Positions 34,372 through 43,530 of a stretch of 64,000 nt of DNA are shown here, piece by piece (position 1 is the first letter of the stretch; every line of letters begins with the position of its first letter). Below the pieces are notes generated by a model that worked only from the letters and a program-made list of their open reading frames with translations, did not search any database and had not been told where the DNA came from. Origin of the DNA: Pelagibius sp965227505 (GTDB lineage: Bacteria > Pseudomonadota > Alphaproteobacteria > Kiloniellales > Kiloniellaceae); NCBI RefSeq assembly GCF_965227505.1, contig NZ_OZ245757.1, forward strand, positions 124,001 to 188,000, read 5' to 3'. The position numbers and the translations under genes were made by a program.

Positions 34372-35196
34372 TCACTCCTCGCAGCTGGGGCCGGCGCTGT
34401 CCAGCGGGCGGAAGGCGACACAAGCGACCTGCGCGGTCAGAGGCTGCCCCGGCCAGACAAAGTCGCCGATCCAGTGTGCCAGGTTCTTGCCGGCCCAGAG
34501 ATGAAGATAGATCTTGCCCGGAACCGAGGGCAGGGGACCGCGCGCACCGGTCTCTTCATGCACCTGAACTCCGTTCACGAACCACCGGATCGAGTCCGGC
34601 CGCCACTCGAACGCATAGGTGTTGAAGCTTTCGGAGGCGTCGAAGCCGAGATCGATCAGCGTTTCGTGCTTGCCGACGCCGTCGGTGAAGTAATTCAATT
34701 GAACGTGCCGGGGCTTATCGCCAAGGAACTCGAAGTCGATTTCGTGATGGGGGTCGCCGTCGAAAGTCGGTCCGGTGTAGGTGAAGAAGCCCGTGACCAC
34801 GCCGGGATAGGAGACAGCGCGGATGCGGGCCTCGAAGCGTCCGTAGTGATAGAAGGCGCGGGTCTGGTACTCGCCGCCGGAATAGGGCGTTCCTGCCGTG
34901 GGCCGGCGGGTCAGGTCGAGGTGCATGATGCCGTCGGTGAAGCGGACGTTTTCCCGTCGCCAGCCGGTGTTGTTGTCCGCCCAGGCGTTCTTCCAGTTGT
35001 GCGACTTTGTCCAATGGGACTTGTCGTGCCGGGTCAGCGGGTCGACGAAGGCAGCCCCCGCAGCGTAGCCCAGTCCGGCCGCGGCAAAGCAGACAGCAAA
35101 GGCAGCGGTGATCGCGCAGCCGGCGGCAAAGGCGGGTCGCGCAGCAGGGCCCGCAGTGGAGGCGGCTTTGTCGTGCGCAGGCGAGCGATCCATCAT
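34372..35196 (-). CDS. Glycoside hydrolase family 16 (ExoK-like beta-glucanase)
   Basis: A 274-residue secreted glycanase. An N-terminal hydrophobic segment (about 20-45, an uncleaved or long signal) precedes the GH16 jelly roll. The catalytic signature ExDxE is EIDFEF, with Glu152 (nucleophile), Asp154 and Glu156 (acid/base). The aromatic cleft residues YEFEWRPDSIRW and a C-terminal WAGKNLAHWIGDF are also typical. ExoK-like enzymes trim nascent succinoglycan chains. Here it lies on the opposite strand from its neighbours in the locus and so has its own transcription. Confidence 0.88.
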   Translation of the reverse strand: MMDRSPAHDKAASTAGPAARPAFAAGCAITAAFAVCFAAAGLGYAAGAAFVDPLTRHDKSHWTKSHNWKNAWADNNTGWRRENVRFTDGIMHLDLTRRPTAGTPYSGGEYQTRAFYHYGRFEARIRAVSYPGVVTGFFTYTGPTFDGDPHHEIDFEFLGDKPRHVQLNYFTDGVGKHETLIDLGFDASESFNTYAFEWRPDSIRWFVNGVQVHEETGARGPLPSVPGKIYLHLWAGKNLAHWIGDFVWPGQPLTAQVACVAFRPLDSAGPSCEE

Positions 35197-35261
35197 GCAG
35201 AGCCTCCAAGGTTGGTTGTCGCGCGGGCAGCTTATCCAGCGGGCCGGGGGAGCGCTGTGTC

Positions 35262-36206
35262 ATGCGTGTAGCGCTCTGCGCGGCAACCTATAACCGGCCG
35301 CAAGGCTTGGTCCGCCTGCTGACTGCGATTGCGGCGCTGGAGCCCGCCGATGAGGCGCAGACAACCCTCTCGGTCGTGATCGTCGACAACAGCGCAGAGG
35401 CGAATGCGCGGGCGGTCGTGGAGAGATTCCGCGATGCCTGTCCCTGGTCGCTGCACTACGTGAGCGAACCCCGGCGCGGCATTACCTACGCCCGCAACGC
35501 GGCCTTGGAGCGGGCTGACGCGCTGGACAGCGACGTCATCGCCTTCATCGACGATGACGAGTATCCGGCCCCGGACTGGTTGAACCGCCTCTTGGCGCGC
35601 CGGCATAAGAGCGGGGCGGCGGCCGTTCTGGGTGCTGTCCAGCCGCTGTTCCCGGACGGCACGCCCGAGTGGATCATTGCAGGAGGTTTCTTCGACACGC
35701 ATAGATTTCCGGATGGAGCCGAGCTTGACGACGCCCATACCGCAAACGTGCTGATCGACATGGCGGTTGTTCGCCGCCTCGGACTTGCCTTCGACCATCG
35801 CTATGCGCTGAGCGGCGGCGAGGACACCATACTCTTCCGGCAGATGCTGGAGGCAGGAGAACGCATTGTCTACGCCGCCGATGCCGTCGTCTTTGAAACC
35901 GTGCCTGAAAGCCGCGCACGGCTTGGCTGGCTGATGCGGCGCTGGTACCGCACCGGCAACATCGACGCCGCGCTGTTCCTGCGCGGAGCGCGGGCGGCCT
36001 CCTGGCGTCCGCTCGGCAATCTGGTCCGCGGCGGGGTGAGGGTCGTTGCCGGCAGCGCCTTGTTCGCTGTCAATCTGGCCGTGCTTGGGTTGGGCCGCCG
36101 CGAGAGGATCGTCCGCCCGCTGTACACCCTTTGCCGAGGCTGCGGCATTCTCGCCAGCACCCTCGGCCGGGATTATTTGGAGTACCGGGAGGTCCATGGG
36201 GCATGA
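35262..36206 (+). CDS. Glycosyltransferase family 2 (ExoM-like)
   Basis: A 314-residue GT2 enzyme. It starts ALCAATYNRPQGLVRLL, with the donor-binding VIVDNSAE, the RGITYARNAAL loop and the metal-binding FIDDDEYP. The later GEDTILFRQMLEAG segment carries the catalytic acidic residue (ED). A hydrophobic C-terminal patch (about 255-275) suggests membrane association. The sequence resembles ExoM of succinoglycan synthesis. It is preceded by a divergent promoter region shared with the GH16 gene. Confidence 0.85.
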   Translation: MRVALCAATYNRPQGLVRLLTAIAALEPADEAQTTLSVVIVDNSAEANARAVVERFRDACPWSLHYVSEPRRGITYARNAALERADALDSDVIAFIDDDEYPAPDWLNRLLARRHKSGAAAVLGAVQPLFPDGTPEWIIAGGFFDTHRFPDGAELDDAHTANVLIDMAVVRRLGLAFDHRYALSGGEDTILFRQMLEAGERIVYAADAVVFETVPESRARLGWLMRRWYRTGNIDAALFLRGARAASWRPLGNLVRGGVRVVAGSALFAVNLAVLGLGRRERIVRPLYTLCRGCGILASTLGRDYLEYREVHGA

Positions 36207-36482
36207 GAAGCGCGCAGGTCGCAGGGGCAGCGGGGCCGCCGCTCTGTGTCTTTTGTCGGACATTGACCGGGGGCCGAGAAAAGCCCGACAGCCCTCTGAT
36301 AAGGTTCCGAGAATTCGTGCCGGCGGTGGCCGAAAGATCGCCGCGCTGTCTGCGCGGTTTCCGGGTCCGCCGAACTGCGCCCAGGGGCCGAGCGGGGTCA
36401 GGGACCGAATGGGGTTACCGGGCATGGGGCCGTGGGGTGCAGCTAGATACGCGCTATGCAGGATCCGGGGCAAGGGGATGCC

Positions 36483-38732
36483 ATGACCACCCTTAGACAG
36501 CAGCTGAACCGTGCTCAGGGGGACTTCATGAGCCTGACGATCCCCCAGCTTATTGCTGTGTTCTGGCGCCGCAAATGGATCATCGGCACCACCCTCTTTA
36601 TCGCCCTTTGCACGGCAGTGATCGCCAACGGTGTGATCACGCCGCGCTACACCGCGACCGCCACGGTTATCGTGGAGCCGCGCCAGCAGAACGTCATCGA
36701 GATCGAGTCGGTCATGTCCAGCCTGCCTGTCAGCCTGGAGACCATGCAGAGCGAGGTGCAGATCATTCAGTCGCCGACCCTGGCGCGGCAGGTGATCGAC
36801 GGCCTGGGGCTCGCCGCCCTGGCGGAGTTCAACCCCTCGCTTCTGCCGCGGGAACGCAGCGTGGTCGACGAACTGAAGTCGGGCGTAAAGGGTCTCTTTC
36901 GGCCGGTTATCGCCTGGCTGAAGGAGGAACCGGCGCAGCCCCGGGCAGTCGAGCTTGCCGAGGCCCCGGGCACCTGGGACCTGAACACCGAGCAGGTGCA
37001 GCAGGACTGGGGACAGACGAGGATCGTGAACCGCTTCCTGGGCAGGCTCAACCTCGCCATTCAGGGTTCCTCGCGGGTGATCTCGATCTCCTACACCACG
37101 GGCGATCCCGCCCTTTCCCAGCAGGTCGCCAATGCGGTCGCTGAAGAGTACATCCGGGATCAGGTGCGCTTGAAGACCGACGCTCTGGAGGGTGCCAACA
37201 CCTTCCTCAGCGGCCGTATCGCGGCGCTGCGCGCCGATGTTCAGAAGGCCGAGAACGCAGTGGAGGAATTCCGCGCCACGACACCGATCATCTCGGAGCG
37301 TGACGGCGAATTGATGGCCGAACAGATCTTTGCGCTCAGCCGCCAGGAACTCGATGCTCAGCTCGAACTCGATACGGTGAACGAACGCCTGGACCGGGTG
37401 CGCCTCGCGGTGGCCAGCCGCGGCCAGACAGCGGCTTTTGAAGGCGTGCAGTCGACGGTTATCGATTCCCTGCGGCTGGAAGAGATGCGGCTGCGCCAGG
37501 AGGAGTCTCAGCTGCTCACCACCTTGGGAGACAAGCATCCCTCTGTGATCGCCGTGCGGTCCCAGCTCAGCAAGCGGCGCCAGCAGATGGTCGAGGAAGC
37601 TCAGAGCCTTGTTTCCAGTCTGCAGAACGAGAGGGATCTCGCCCAGCAGCGCGTCGGCTCCATCCGGTCCTCTCTCCGCAAACTGGAGGGCGACTCCGAC
37701 ACCTTGAGCGGCGCCCAGATCGAACTGAGAGCGCTGCAGCGTGAGGCCGAGGCAACGCGCGAGGTCTTCGAGTCTTTCCTGAATCGATACAAGGAGACCG
37801 AACAGCTGGACTACGACCAGGCGCAGTCGCGCATCCTGGCCCTGGCCAGCATTCCGACCAGCCCGTCCTTTCCGCGCACACGTCTGAATTACGCCCTTGC
37901 GGTGGTTCTGGGCTGCGGCCTGGGCGCGCTCATCATTCTGCTGCTGGAGCTCAGTGTGCGCGGCTATCGCGATGCGGACGAGCTTCAGTCCGCGCTGGGA
38001 TTGCCGGTGCTGGCGGTGATCCCGAAGATCGCCAAACGCAGTCTTGCCGGCAGGGGGCTGGAGCGCTTCCTGAGCAGCGAGCCCAACTCCGCCTTTGCGG
38101 AAGCCCACAAGAGCGTTTTCGCTGCACTGCGGGTCGACCGCCGGGTTCTGAACCTCGGCAACGTACTGCTGGTGACCTCCTCGGTTCCCAATGAAGGGAA
38201 GTCGGTTTTCTCGCGCACGCTCAGCACGGCCTTGTCGCGGGCGGGCATGAATGTGCTGCTGATCGATGCCGATCTTCGGGCTTCGGAACAGGAGCCGCGA
38301 CTGGGGCTCTCGGACTTCGTTCTCACCGACTGTCCGCTCGAGCAGGCCATCGAGATAGACAAGGACTCATCACTGTCCGTCATTCCGCCGGGCACTCAGT
38401 TGGTGGACCCCCTGACCGTGTTGCGCTCACAGAAGCTGACCCGCTTCGTGCGCGCCGCAGGCGAGCAGTACGATCTCGTCTGCATCGATGCGCCCCCGGC
38501 CCTGGCGGTCTCGGACGCGGCGAGCCTGGCGGAGCTGGCGGACCAGGTGGTGATGGTCGTGCGCTGGGGCCGGACGCCGAAGCAGTTCGTCCAGGCGGCG
38601 CTGGAGCGCCTGCGCAAGTGCAAGGCGCACATCGCGGGCACCGTCATGACCCAGGCGCAACTCACGCGCAGCGCGAAGTTCAATCCCTACACCGTCGGCT
38701 ACGCCGACCGCAGCTTCCGAAAATACTACTAG
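36483..38732 (+). CDS. Polysaccharide co-polymerase and tyrosine autokinase (Wzc/ExoP)
   Basis: A 749-residue inner-membrane protein controlling chain length and export. It has an N-terminal Wzz domain with a first helix at about residues 33-53, a long periplasmic coiled coil (to about 460), and a second helix near 475-500 (LNYALAVVLGCGLGALIILL). The cytoplasmic BY-kinase has Walker A SVPNEGKS near 570, Walker A' LLIDADLR near 593 and Walker B VCIDAPPA near 667. The C-terminal tail is Tyr-rich (YTVGYADRSFRKYY), the autophosphorylation cluster. AGGGG precedes ATG 36483; ATG 36528 also has a strong site (AGGGGG) and could be the true start. Confidence 0.93.
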   Translation: MTTLRQQLNRAQGDFMSLTIPQLIAVFWRRKWIIGTTLFIALCTAVIANGVITPRYTATATVIVEPRQQNVIEIESVMSSLPVSLETMQSEVQIIQSPTLARQVIDGLGLAALAEFNPSLLPRERSVVDELKSGVKGLFRPVIAWLKEEPAQPRAVELAEAPGTWDLNTEQVQQDWGQTRIVNRFLGRLNLAIQGSSRVISISYTTGDPALSQQVANAVAEEYIRDQVRLKTDALEGANTFLSGRIAALRADVQKAENAVEEFRATTPIISERDGELMAEQIFALSRQELDAQLELDTVNERLDRVRLAVASRGQTAAFEGVQSTVIDSLRLEEMRLRQEESQLLTTLGDKHPSVIAVRSQLSKRRQQMVEEAQSLVSSLQNERDLAQQRVGSIRSSLRKLEGDSDTLSGAQIELRALQREAEATREVFESFLNRYKETEQLDYDQAQSRILALASIPTSPSFPRTRLNYALAVVLGCGLGALIILLLELSVRGYRDADELQSALGLPVLAVIPKIAKRSLAGRGLERFLSSEPNSAFAEAHKSVFAALRVDRRVLNLGNVLLVTSSVPNEGKSVFSRTLSTALSRAGMNVLLIDADLRASEQEPRLGLSDFVLTDCPLEQAIEIDKDSSLSVIPPGTQLVDPLTVLRSQKLTRFVRAAGEQYDLVCIDAPPALAVSDAASLAELADQVVMVVRWGRTPKQFVQAALERLRKCKAHIAGTVMTQAQLTRSAKFNPYTVGYADRSFRKYY

Positions 38733-38754
38733 GCTCCAAGGGTACGACAGTCGC

Positions 38755-39714
38755 ATGACGCCGATCGTCTCGGTCATCCTTCCCGCCTACAACGCGGCAG
38801 AGAGTATCCCGCGCGCCCTGGATTCTCTGCTCTTGCAGAGCCTGCAGTCCTTCGAGGTCCTGGTGGTCGATGATGCCTCTGCCGACGGCACCGCCGATAC
38901 GGTTGCGGGCTACGCGAAGGTCGACCCCCGCATCGTGCTTGTCCGGCGTGATGAGAATGCGGGTGCGGCTGCGGCGCGGAACATCGGCTTCGCCTGCGCA
39001 AGGGGAAAGTGGGTCGCCCTGCTGGACGCCGACGATGCCTACACGCCGGGACGGCTCGAGGGCCTGGTCGACCTCGGCGAGCGGGGCGAGGCCGACATCG
39101 TCGCCGACAACCTGCGCTTTGTCAGCCACCTTGGCGAGGCCGCGCCGCGTCCGGCGCTGCCCGCCGGGCACCCGGCGTTTCAAAGACCGGTTTCGGCGGC
39201 GGCTTACGTCCGCAGCAACCTGTTCCTCACCCGCGGGTTCAAGCTCGGCTATCTGAAGCCCATGTTCCGCAGGCGCTTTCTGGAGCGGCATGGACTGCGC
39301 CAGAACGGGAGCCTGCGGATCGCCGAAGACTATCACTTTTGCCTCGATGCCTTGCTCTGTGGCGCGCGCTTCCTGCTGTCGCCGGAGGCCGGTTATCTCT
39401 ACACCCAGCGGCCTGGGTCGCTGTCGCGCAGCCTTACCCTGGACGATCTGCGCCAGCTCAGCACGGCGAACCGCCTGGATCTGCTCAGAGCCACGCCCCA
39501 GGGCGGCGCGGATTTGCGCGCCGCCCTGCACAGGCGGCAGATCTCGGTCGACCTGAACGTGAAGTTCATGCAGTTCGTGGACGCCCTGAAGGGCCGCAGG
39601 GTCGGGGATGCGGGCGCCATCTTCGCCAGCAACCCGGACCTGACGCCACACCTGGCGTTTTACGGGTTGCAGAGTCTCCGCAAGCGTTTGCCGGGGGGCA
39701 ACCGCATTGTCTGA
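38755..39714 (+). CDS. Glycosyltransferase family 2 (ExoO-like)
   Basis: A 319-residue GT2 enzyme with VSVILPAYNAAESIPRAL, the donor-binding VVDDASADGT, the loop NAGAAAARNIGF and the metal-binding LLDADDAYTP. The ADIVADNLRF segment after the metal motif is typical of ExoO. The catalytic acid is in RIAEDYHFCLDAL. It closely resembles the transferase at 46332-47300, so the two are probably paralogues with different acceptors. It follows the kinase gene by 22 bases. Confidence 0.85.
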   Translation: MTPIVSVILPAYNAAESIPRALDSLLLQSLQSFEVLVVDDASADGTADTVAGYAKVDPRIVLVRRDENAGAAAARNIGFACARGKWVALLDADDAYTPGRLEGLVDLGERGEADIVADNLRFVSHLGEAAPRPALPAGHPAFQRPVSAAAYVRSNLFLTRGFKLGYLKPMFRRRFLERHGLRQNGSLRIAEDYHFCLDALLCGARFLLSPEAGYLYTQRPGSLSRSLTLDDLRQLSTANRLDLLRATPQGGADLRAALHRRQISVDLNVKFMQFVDALKGRRVGDAGAIFASNPDLTPHLAFYGLQSLRKRLPGGNRIV

Positions 39715-39757
39715 GGCAAAGCAGCGTCGGCGGCGCCGGTCGCGGCCTTCGGCTTTC

Positions 39758-41191
39758 TCAGCCGGCGGCGGGCGGCGCGGCCGTCGGTGCCGCGGGCGGC
39801 TCGTTGGCGGAAACGGGCGCCCAGACCGGCATACGGGCGCTGCGGCCCCTCAACTCCGCGTCTTCGATGCGGTCGAACCGCTTCATAAGGGCTTTCTCGG
39901 CGTCGCTGTCGGCCTGAGCGCGGGCCATCTCGATGACGGCGCCGCTGACGATGATCGAGCGGTTTCTCTGCCGTGTCAGGCGCTCCAGTCGGCTGGCCAC
40001 GTTCACCGTATCGCCGATAACGGTGAACTCCAGACAGCGGGAATCGCCGACGGCGCCGACAACCACCGCGCCGAAATGCAGTCCCATGCCGGCGCGCAGG
40101 ATCGGTTCGCCGGCGGCGCTCCGCTCTTTGTTCCAGGCGTCCAGGGTGTCGCGCACGGCGCAGGCACAGTGCAGCGCTGCAAGGGCGTCCTTCGCGCCGG
40201 GTTTCGGGGTGCCGAAGGTCGCCATGATGCCGTCCCCCAGGTACTTGTCGATGGTGCCGCCGTGCTCGAAGATGACCTTCGCCGTTCTCTGATGGAAGGT
40301 GCGCAACAGTTCGACCACCGCCACCGGCTCGAGCGTCTCCGCAAAGCGCGTGAAGCCCACAAGGTCGATGAAGAGGACTGCGACCTCCTGGGTGCGGACC
40401 TCGGCCAGGGCGTCGTCGCTGTCGGCCAGCTGTTCGACCACGTTGGGCGAAAAGAAGCGGGCGAGGTTGCCACGCGCGCGCTCCGCGCGCGCCTGGCGGA
40501 TCAGCAGCTTGCGCGATCGCCAAACGGCTGCAGCCACCAGTCCGGTCGCAATCAGGAAGAGGACGACCTGGTTCGCCCATCCGGTGATGCTTACGAAGAA
40601 GGGGTCGAAGATCATGCCAAAGTTCTGGTCGATCCAAAGCGGATCGGCGGGCGTGGCCAGGTGCTCATTGACCTCCGTGACCGTCTCGGGCAGCGAAACC
40701 ACCCACCACACGGCCAGGCTCCAGGCCAACATCGTCGTGACGCCGGTCCAGATCACCAGGATTGGCGAGTAGCTTATCGCCGCCAGGGCCAGCCAGATGT
40801 AGAGGTAAAGATCGTTGTGGATCTTCAGGTTGCCCTGGATCGGCCAGGGGGCATCGGAGAGGGGATTGGGAAAGATCAGGGCGATGGCCAGGAGCGCGGA
40901 ATCCAGCGCGATGAAGAGGGCGGTCCAGGCCGTCGGATGTTCGGTCTGGCTACGAGTAACATAGTGTGCAGCGCCCAGGATCAGAAACAGCCCGATGATG
41001 CCGAGATAGTAACTCGCTCTGGGCATCGGCACTTCGATGATGAGCCAGACGCCGACGACGATCAGCGCCAGGGTGCGCGCACCGAGAGCGAAAATGAGGC
41101 CCGCGTCCTCCTCCCCACGCAGCGCATGGCGGACACGCGCCTGTGTGGTCTCGTCCCATACCATCGAGGTAACGCTCGACGTGAGGCTCAT
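39758..41191 (-). CDS. Membrane class III adenylate cyclase
   Basis: A 477-residue cyclase that makes cAMP from ATP. The N-terminal half has about six membrane helices (about residues 35-215), a possible sensor. The cyclase domain follows: metal-binding Asp276 in FIDLVGFT and Asp320 in KYLGDG, the purine-recognising pair Lys316 and Asp394 (in VIGDTVNVASRLE) expected for adenylate rather than guanylate cyclases, and a catalytic Asn-Arg helix in the same segment. All key residues are present, so it should be active. It lies on the minus strand inside the exopolysaccharide locus. Confidence 0.92.
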   Translation of the reverse strand: MSLTSSVTSMVWDETTQARVRHALRGEEDAGLIFALGARTLALIVVGVWLIIEVPMPRASYYLGIIGLFLILGAAHYVTRSQTEHPTAWTALFIALDSALLAIALIFPNPLSDAPWPIQGNLKIHNDLYLYIWLALAAISYSPILVIWTGVTTMLAWSLAVWWVVSLPETVTEVNEHLATPADPLWIDQNFGMIFDPFFVSITGWANQVVLFLIATGLVAAAVWRSRKLLIRQARAERARGNLARFFSPNVVEQLADSDDALAEVRTQEVAVLFIDLVGFTRFAETLEPVAVVELLRTFHQRTAKVIFEHGGTIDKYLGDGIMATFGTPKPGAKDALAALHCACAVRDTLDAWNKERSAAGEPILRAGMGLHFGAVVVGAVGDSRCLEFTVIGDTVNVASRLERLTRQRNRSIIVSGAVIEMARAQADSDAEKALMKRFDRIEDAELRGRSARMPVWAPVSANEPPAAPTAAPPAAG

Positions 41192-41373
41192 GCTCTTCCC
41201 TCGCAGATGCTTGCCTTCCCCAGTGGATCACGCTGCGCAGCCCCCAGAGGGCGGCCTGTGGCGCAGTTTTCCCAAGACCCAGACTGCGGCGGAATTTTGG
41301 ACAGATTGTGGCAAGGACACAAGGAATCACATCTTCCGGTCGCCGCCTGGCCTCCGGCCCGGGAAGTCGGCTT

Positions 41374-42537
41374 ATGAAAATCCTCTTTGCCACCGGGCAC
41401 GGCTATCTGCCCCAACGCGTCGGCGGGTCTGAGTCCAGCAGCCATGAACTGATCCTGGCGTTGCGCGAGGCGGGGCATCACTGCGAAGTCCTTGCGCAGC
41501 TTCAGGGGAACGGCTGGCTGGCCCTGCGCAACCGCGTGGTGATGAAGCTGACCCGCCAGCCGTTGCTGGCGGATGCGACGCCGGGCTATCGGGTGTTCCG
41601 CGCCTGGTTGCCGGCAGATCAGGTCGACCGGCTTCTCGCCCGCTGGCGCCCCGAAGTTGCGCTGGTCCAGTCCGGCGAGTCGTTGCGCATGGCCAGGGGT
41701 TTTGTCGCGGCAGGCATTCCAACGGTCGTCTATCTGCGCGACGTCGAGTTCCACGAACTGGGCGGTGACCCGGCTGCGTTGCCATCGCTCGGCTACATCG
41801 CCAACTCCCAGTTCGTCGCAGATCGTTTCAAGGCGGCCTACGGGCCGAAAGCGACCGTCATCCGGCCATTGTTCCGCGCCGCCCGCTATGCGACGCAGGT
41901 CGAACCCAAGCAGGTCACCTTCATCAATCCGCACCCGGTCAAAGGTGCGGACCTGGCTTTCGAGATTGCCGGGCTCTGTCCGGAGATACCCTTCTGTTTC
42001 GTGGAGGGCTGGCCGATGAGCGCCGAGGAACAGAGCGCCCTGGAGGCGCGTGTTGCCGCCCATCCCAATATCCGCCTCCAACCGCGGACCCACGACATGC
42101 GCAGCGTCTATGGCGCCACCCGCTGTCTTCTGGTGCCGAGCCAGTGGGAGGAAGCCTGGGGGCGGGTGGTCACGGAGGCCCAATTCAGCGGTATTCCGGC
42201 AATCGGCAGCAATCGCGGCGGGCTGCCGGAGGCCATCGGTCCGGCCGGCCGGGTCCTGCCCCACGATGCGCCGGCCGAGACCTGGGCGGAGGCGGTCCGG
42301 GAATTCTGGGCCGATTCCGCAGTCTACAAGGAAGCCTCGGCGGCTGCGTGGAGCTATGGCAAGCGGCCGGAAATCGATCCTCAAAAACAGGTTGAGAGTT
42401 TGGTCATGACCCTGAACGCTTTTGTCACCGCCCGCGAGATGGCGGGCCAGGCGGTGACGGCGGCAAAGGAGCGCCGTTACCAGCCAGGGGCGGAAAGCCC
42501 GGCGGAAAGCGGGGCGGGCCGGAGCGGCGCCCTATGA
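41374..42537 (+). CDS. Glycosyltransferase, GT4-like
   Basis: A 387-residue GT-B glycosyltransferase. The ATG at 41374 begins MKILFATGHGYLPQRVGGSE, the glycine-rich N-terminal loop of GT4 enzymes. The second domain has TFINPHPVKGADL, the VPSQWEEAWGRVVTEAQFSG block with the EX7E catalytic motif, and ATRCLL before it. The C-terminal tail is basic and Ala/Gly-rich. It overlaps the GT8 gene by four bases (ATGA at 42534-42537), so they are translated together. Confidence 0.88.
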   Translation: MKILFATGHGYLPQRVGGSESSSHELILALREAGHHCEVLAQLQGNGWLALRNRVVMKLTRQPLLADATPGYRVFRAWLPADQVDRLLARWRPEVALVQSGESLRMARGFVAAGIPTVVYLRDVEFHELGGDPAALPSLGYIANSQFVADRFKAAYGPKATVIRPLFRAARYATQVEPKQVTFINPHPVKGADLAFEIAGLCPEIPFCFVEGWPMSAEEQSALEARVAAHPNIRLQPRTHDMRSVYGATRCLLVPSQWEEAWGRVVTEAQFSGIPAIGSNRGGLPEAIGPAGRVLPHDAPAETWAEAVREFWADSAVYKEASAAAWSYGKRPEIDPQKQVESLVMTLNAFVTAREMAGQAVTAAKERRYQPGAESPAESGAGRSGAL

Positions 42538-43517
42538 CCAATGCGCCCATCAAGCTCGTCTTCGGCGTCGACGGCAGCTACAGCCAGCATCTGGCTGTCA
42601 CCCTCGTCTCCCTGCTTGAGAACAACCCCGCAAACGCTTTCGATATTCTGGCCATCACCTTGAACATGGGTGGCGAGGACGAAGCGAAGCTGCAGCGTAT
42701 CGTCGCAGGGAACAGTCGGGTCAGCCTCAGGTTCCAGCCTTTCGATATCGAGCGCTATCGCCACTTCCGAACCGACAACCACATCTCCCATGCGTCCTAT
42801 CTCAGGATCTTCATTCCCGAAATCCTGCCGGCGGATGTCGAGCGGGTGCTCTATCTCGACTGCGACCTCGTGGTTCAGGCCGATCTGGCGCCGCTCTGGG
42901 CAAGCGACCTCGGCGGGCGCACCATCGGCGCCGTGCACAACCCGTTCTTTGTCCGGCACGGCGACCTCGCGATGTCGCCCGGCGCGGACTATTTCAATGC
43001 AGGCGTTCTGCTGATGGACCTTGCGCGTTGGCGGCGTCTGGGTGCGACCGAGCGGCTCGTCCGCTTCATTGAAACCCATCACGCCCACCTCTATGCGCAC
43101 GACCAGGACGCTTTGAATGCGGTCTTCGAAGGCGACATCACCGAGCTGCCGCCGCACTGGAACTTCCAGACAGCAATGCTGTGGTGCGAACCGGAGGCGC
43201 TCTCCATGAGCTATCGCGCGTTTCGCGAACTGCTGCTGACTCCGGGGATTATCCACTACACAACGCCCTCGAAGCCCTGGCATTTCCAGAACACACATCC
43301 CCATAAGGATGTTTATTATCAATATCTTGCAAAAACGCCTTACCATGATTTCCGACCGCGGGATGTCTCCCTGGCCGGCGTGCTGCGGCGCATCGCGCAG
43401 TGGCCTCAGGTGGCCTTTCGCGACCGCCTTCCCGCCGCCTACTACCCGACGCGGAGGGCATTTCGGCACCTGAAAGGCAATTGCCTGGCTCTGACCGCCC
43501 AGGTCGGCAGGCCATAG
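42534..43517 (+). CDS. Glycosyltransferase family 8
   Basis: A 327-residue retaining glycosyltransferase of family 8 (LgtC/glycogenin type). The donor loop is FGVDGSYSQHLAVTLVSLL, the acceptor region is NHISHASYLRIFIPEIL, and the metal-binding DxD is in VLYLDCDLVV. FNAGVLLMDLARWR and HDQDALNAVF complete the family signature. GT8 enzymes usually add alpha-linked galactose or glucose, which fits the presence of galE. It overlaps the previous gene and is followed 13 bases later by a GT2 gene. Confidence 0.9.
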   Translation: MTNAPIKLVFGVDGSYSQHLAVTLVSLLENNPANAFDILAITLNMGGEDEAKLQRIVAGNSRVSLRFQPFDIERYRHFRTDNHISHASYLRIFIPEILPADVERVLYLDCDLVVQADLAPLWASDLGGRTIGAVHNPFFVRHGDLAMSPGADYFNAGVLLMDLARWRRLGATERLVRFIETHHAHLYAHDQDALNAVFEGDITELPPHWNFQTAMLWCEPEALSMSYRAFRELLLTPGIIHYTTPSKPWHFQNTHPHKDVYYQYLAKTPYHDFRPRDVSLAGVLRRIAQWPQVAFRDRLPAAYYPTRRAFRHLKGNCLALTAQVGRP

Positions 43518-43530
43518 CGCGGAGTAGAGC

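Noticed and set aside
35232..38108. A 958-codon open frame on the minus strand across the GT2 and Wzc genes
   Set aside because: It is antisense to two genes with clear motifs. Long antisense frames are expected in GC-rich DNA, and its composition (His, Gln, Arg, Gly-rich) is that of a shadow frame.
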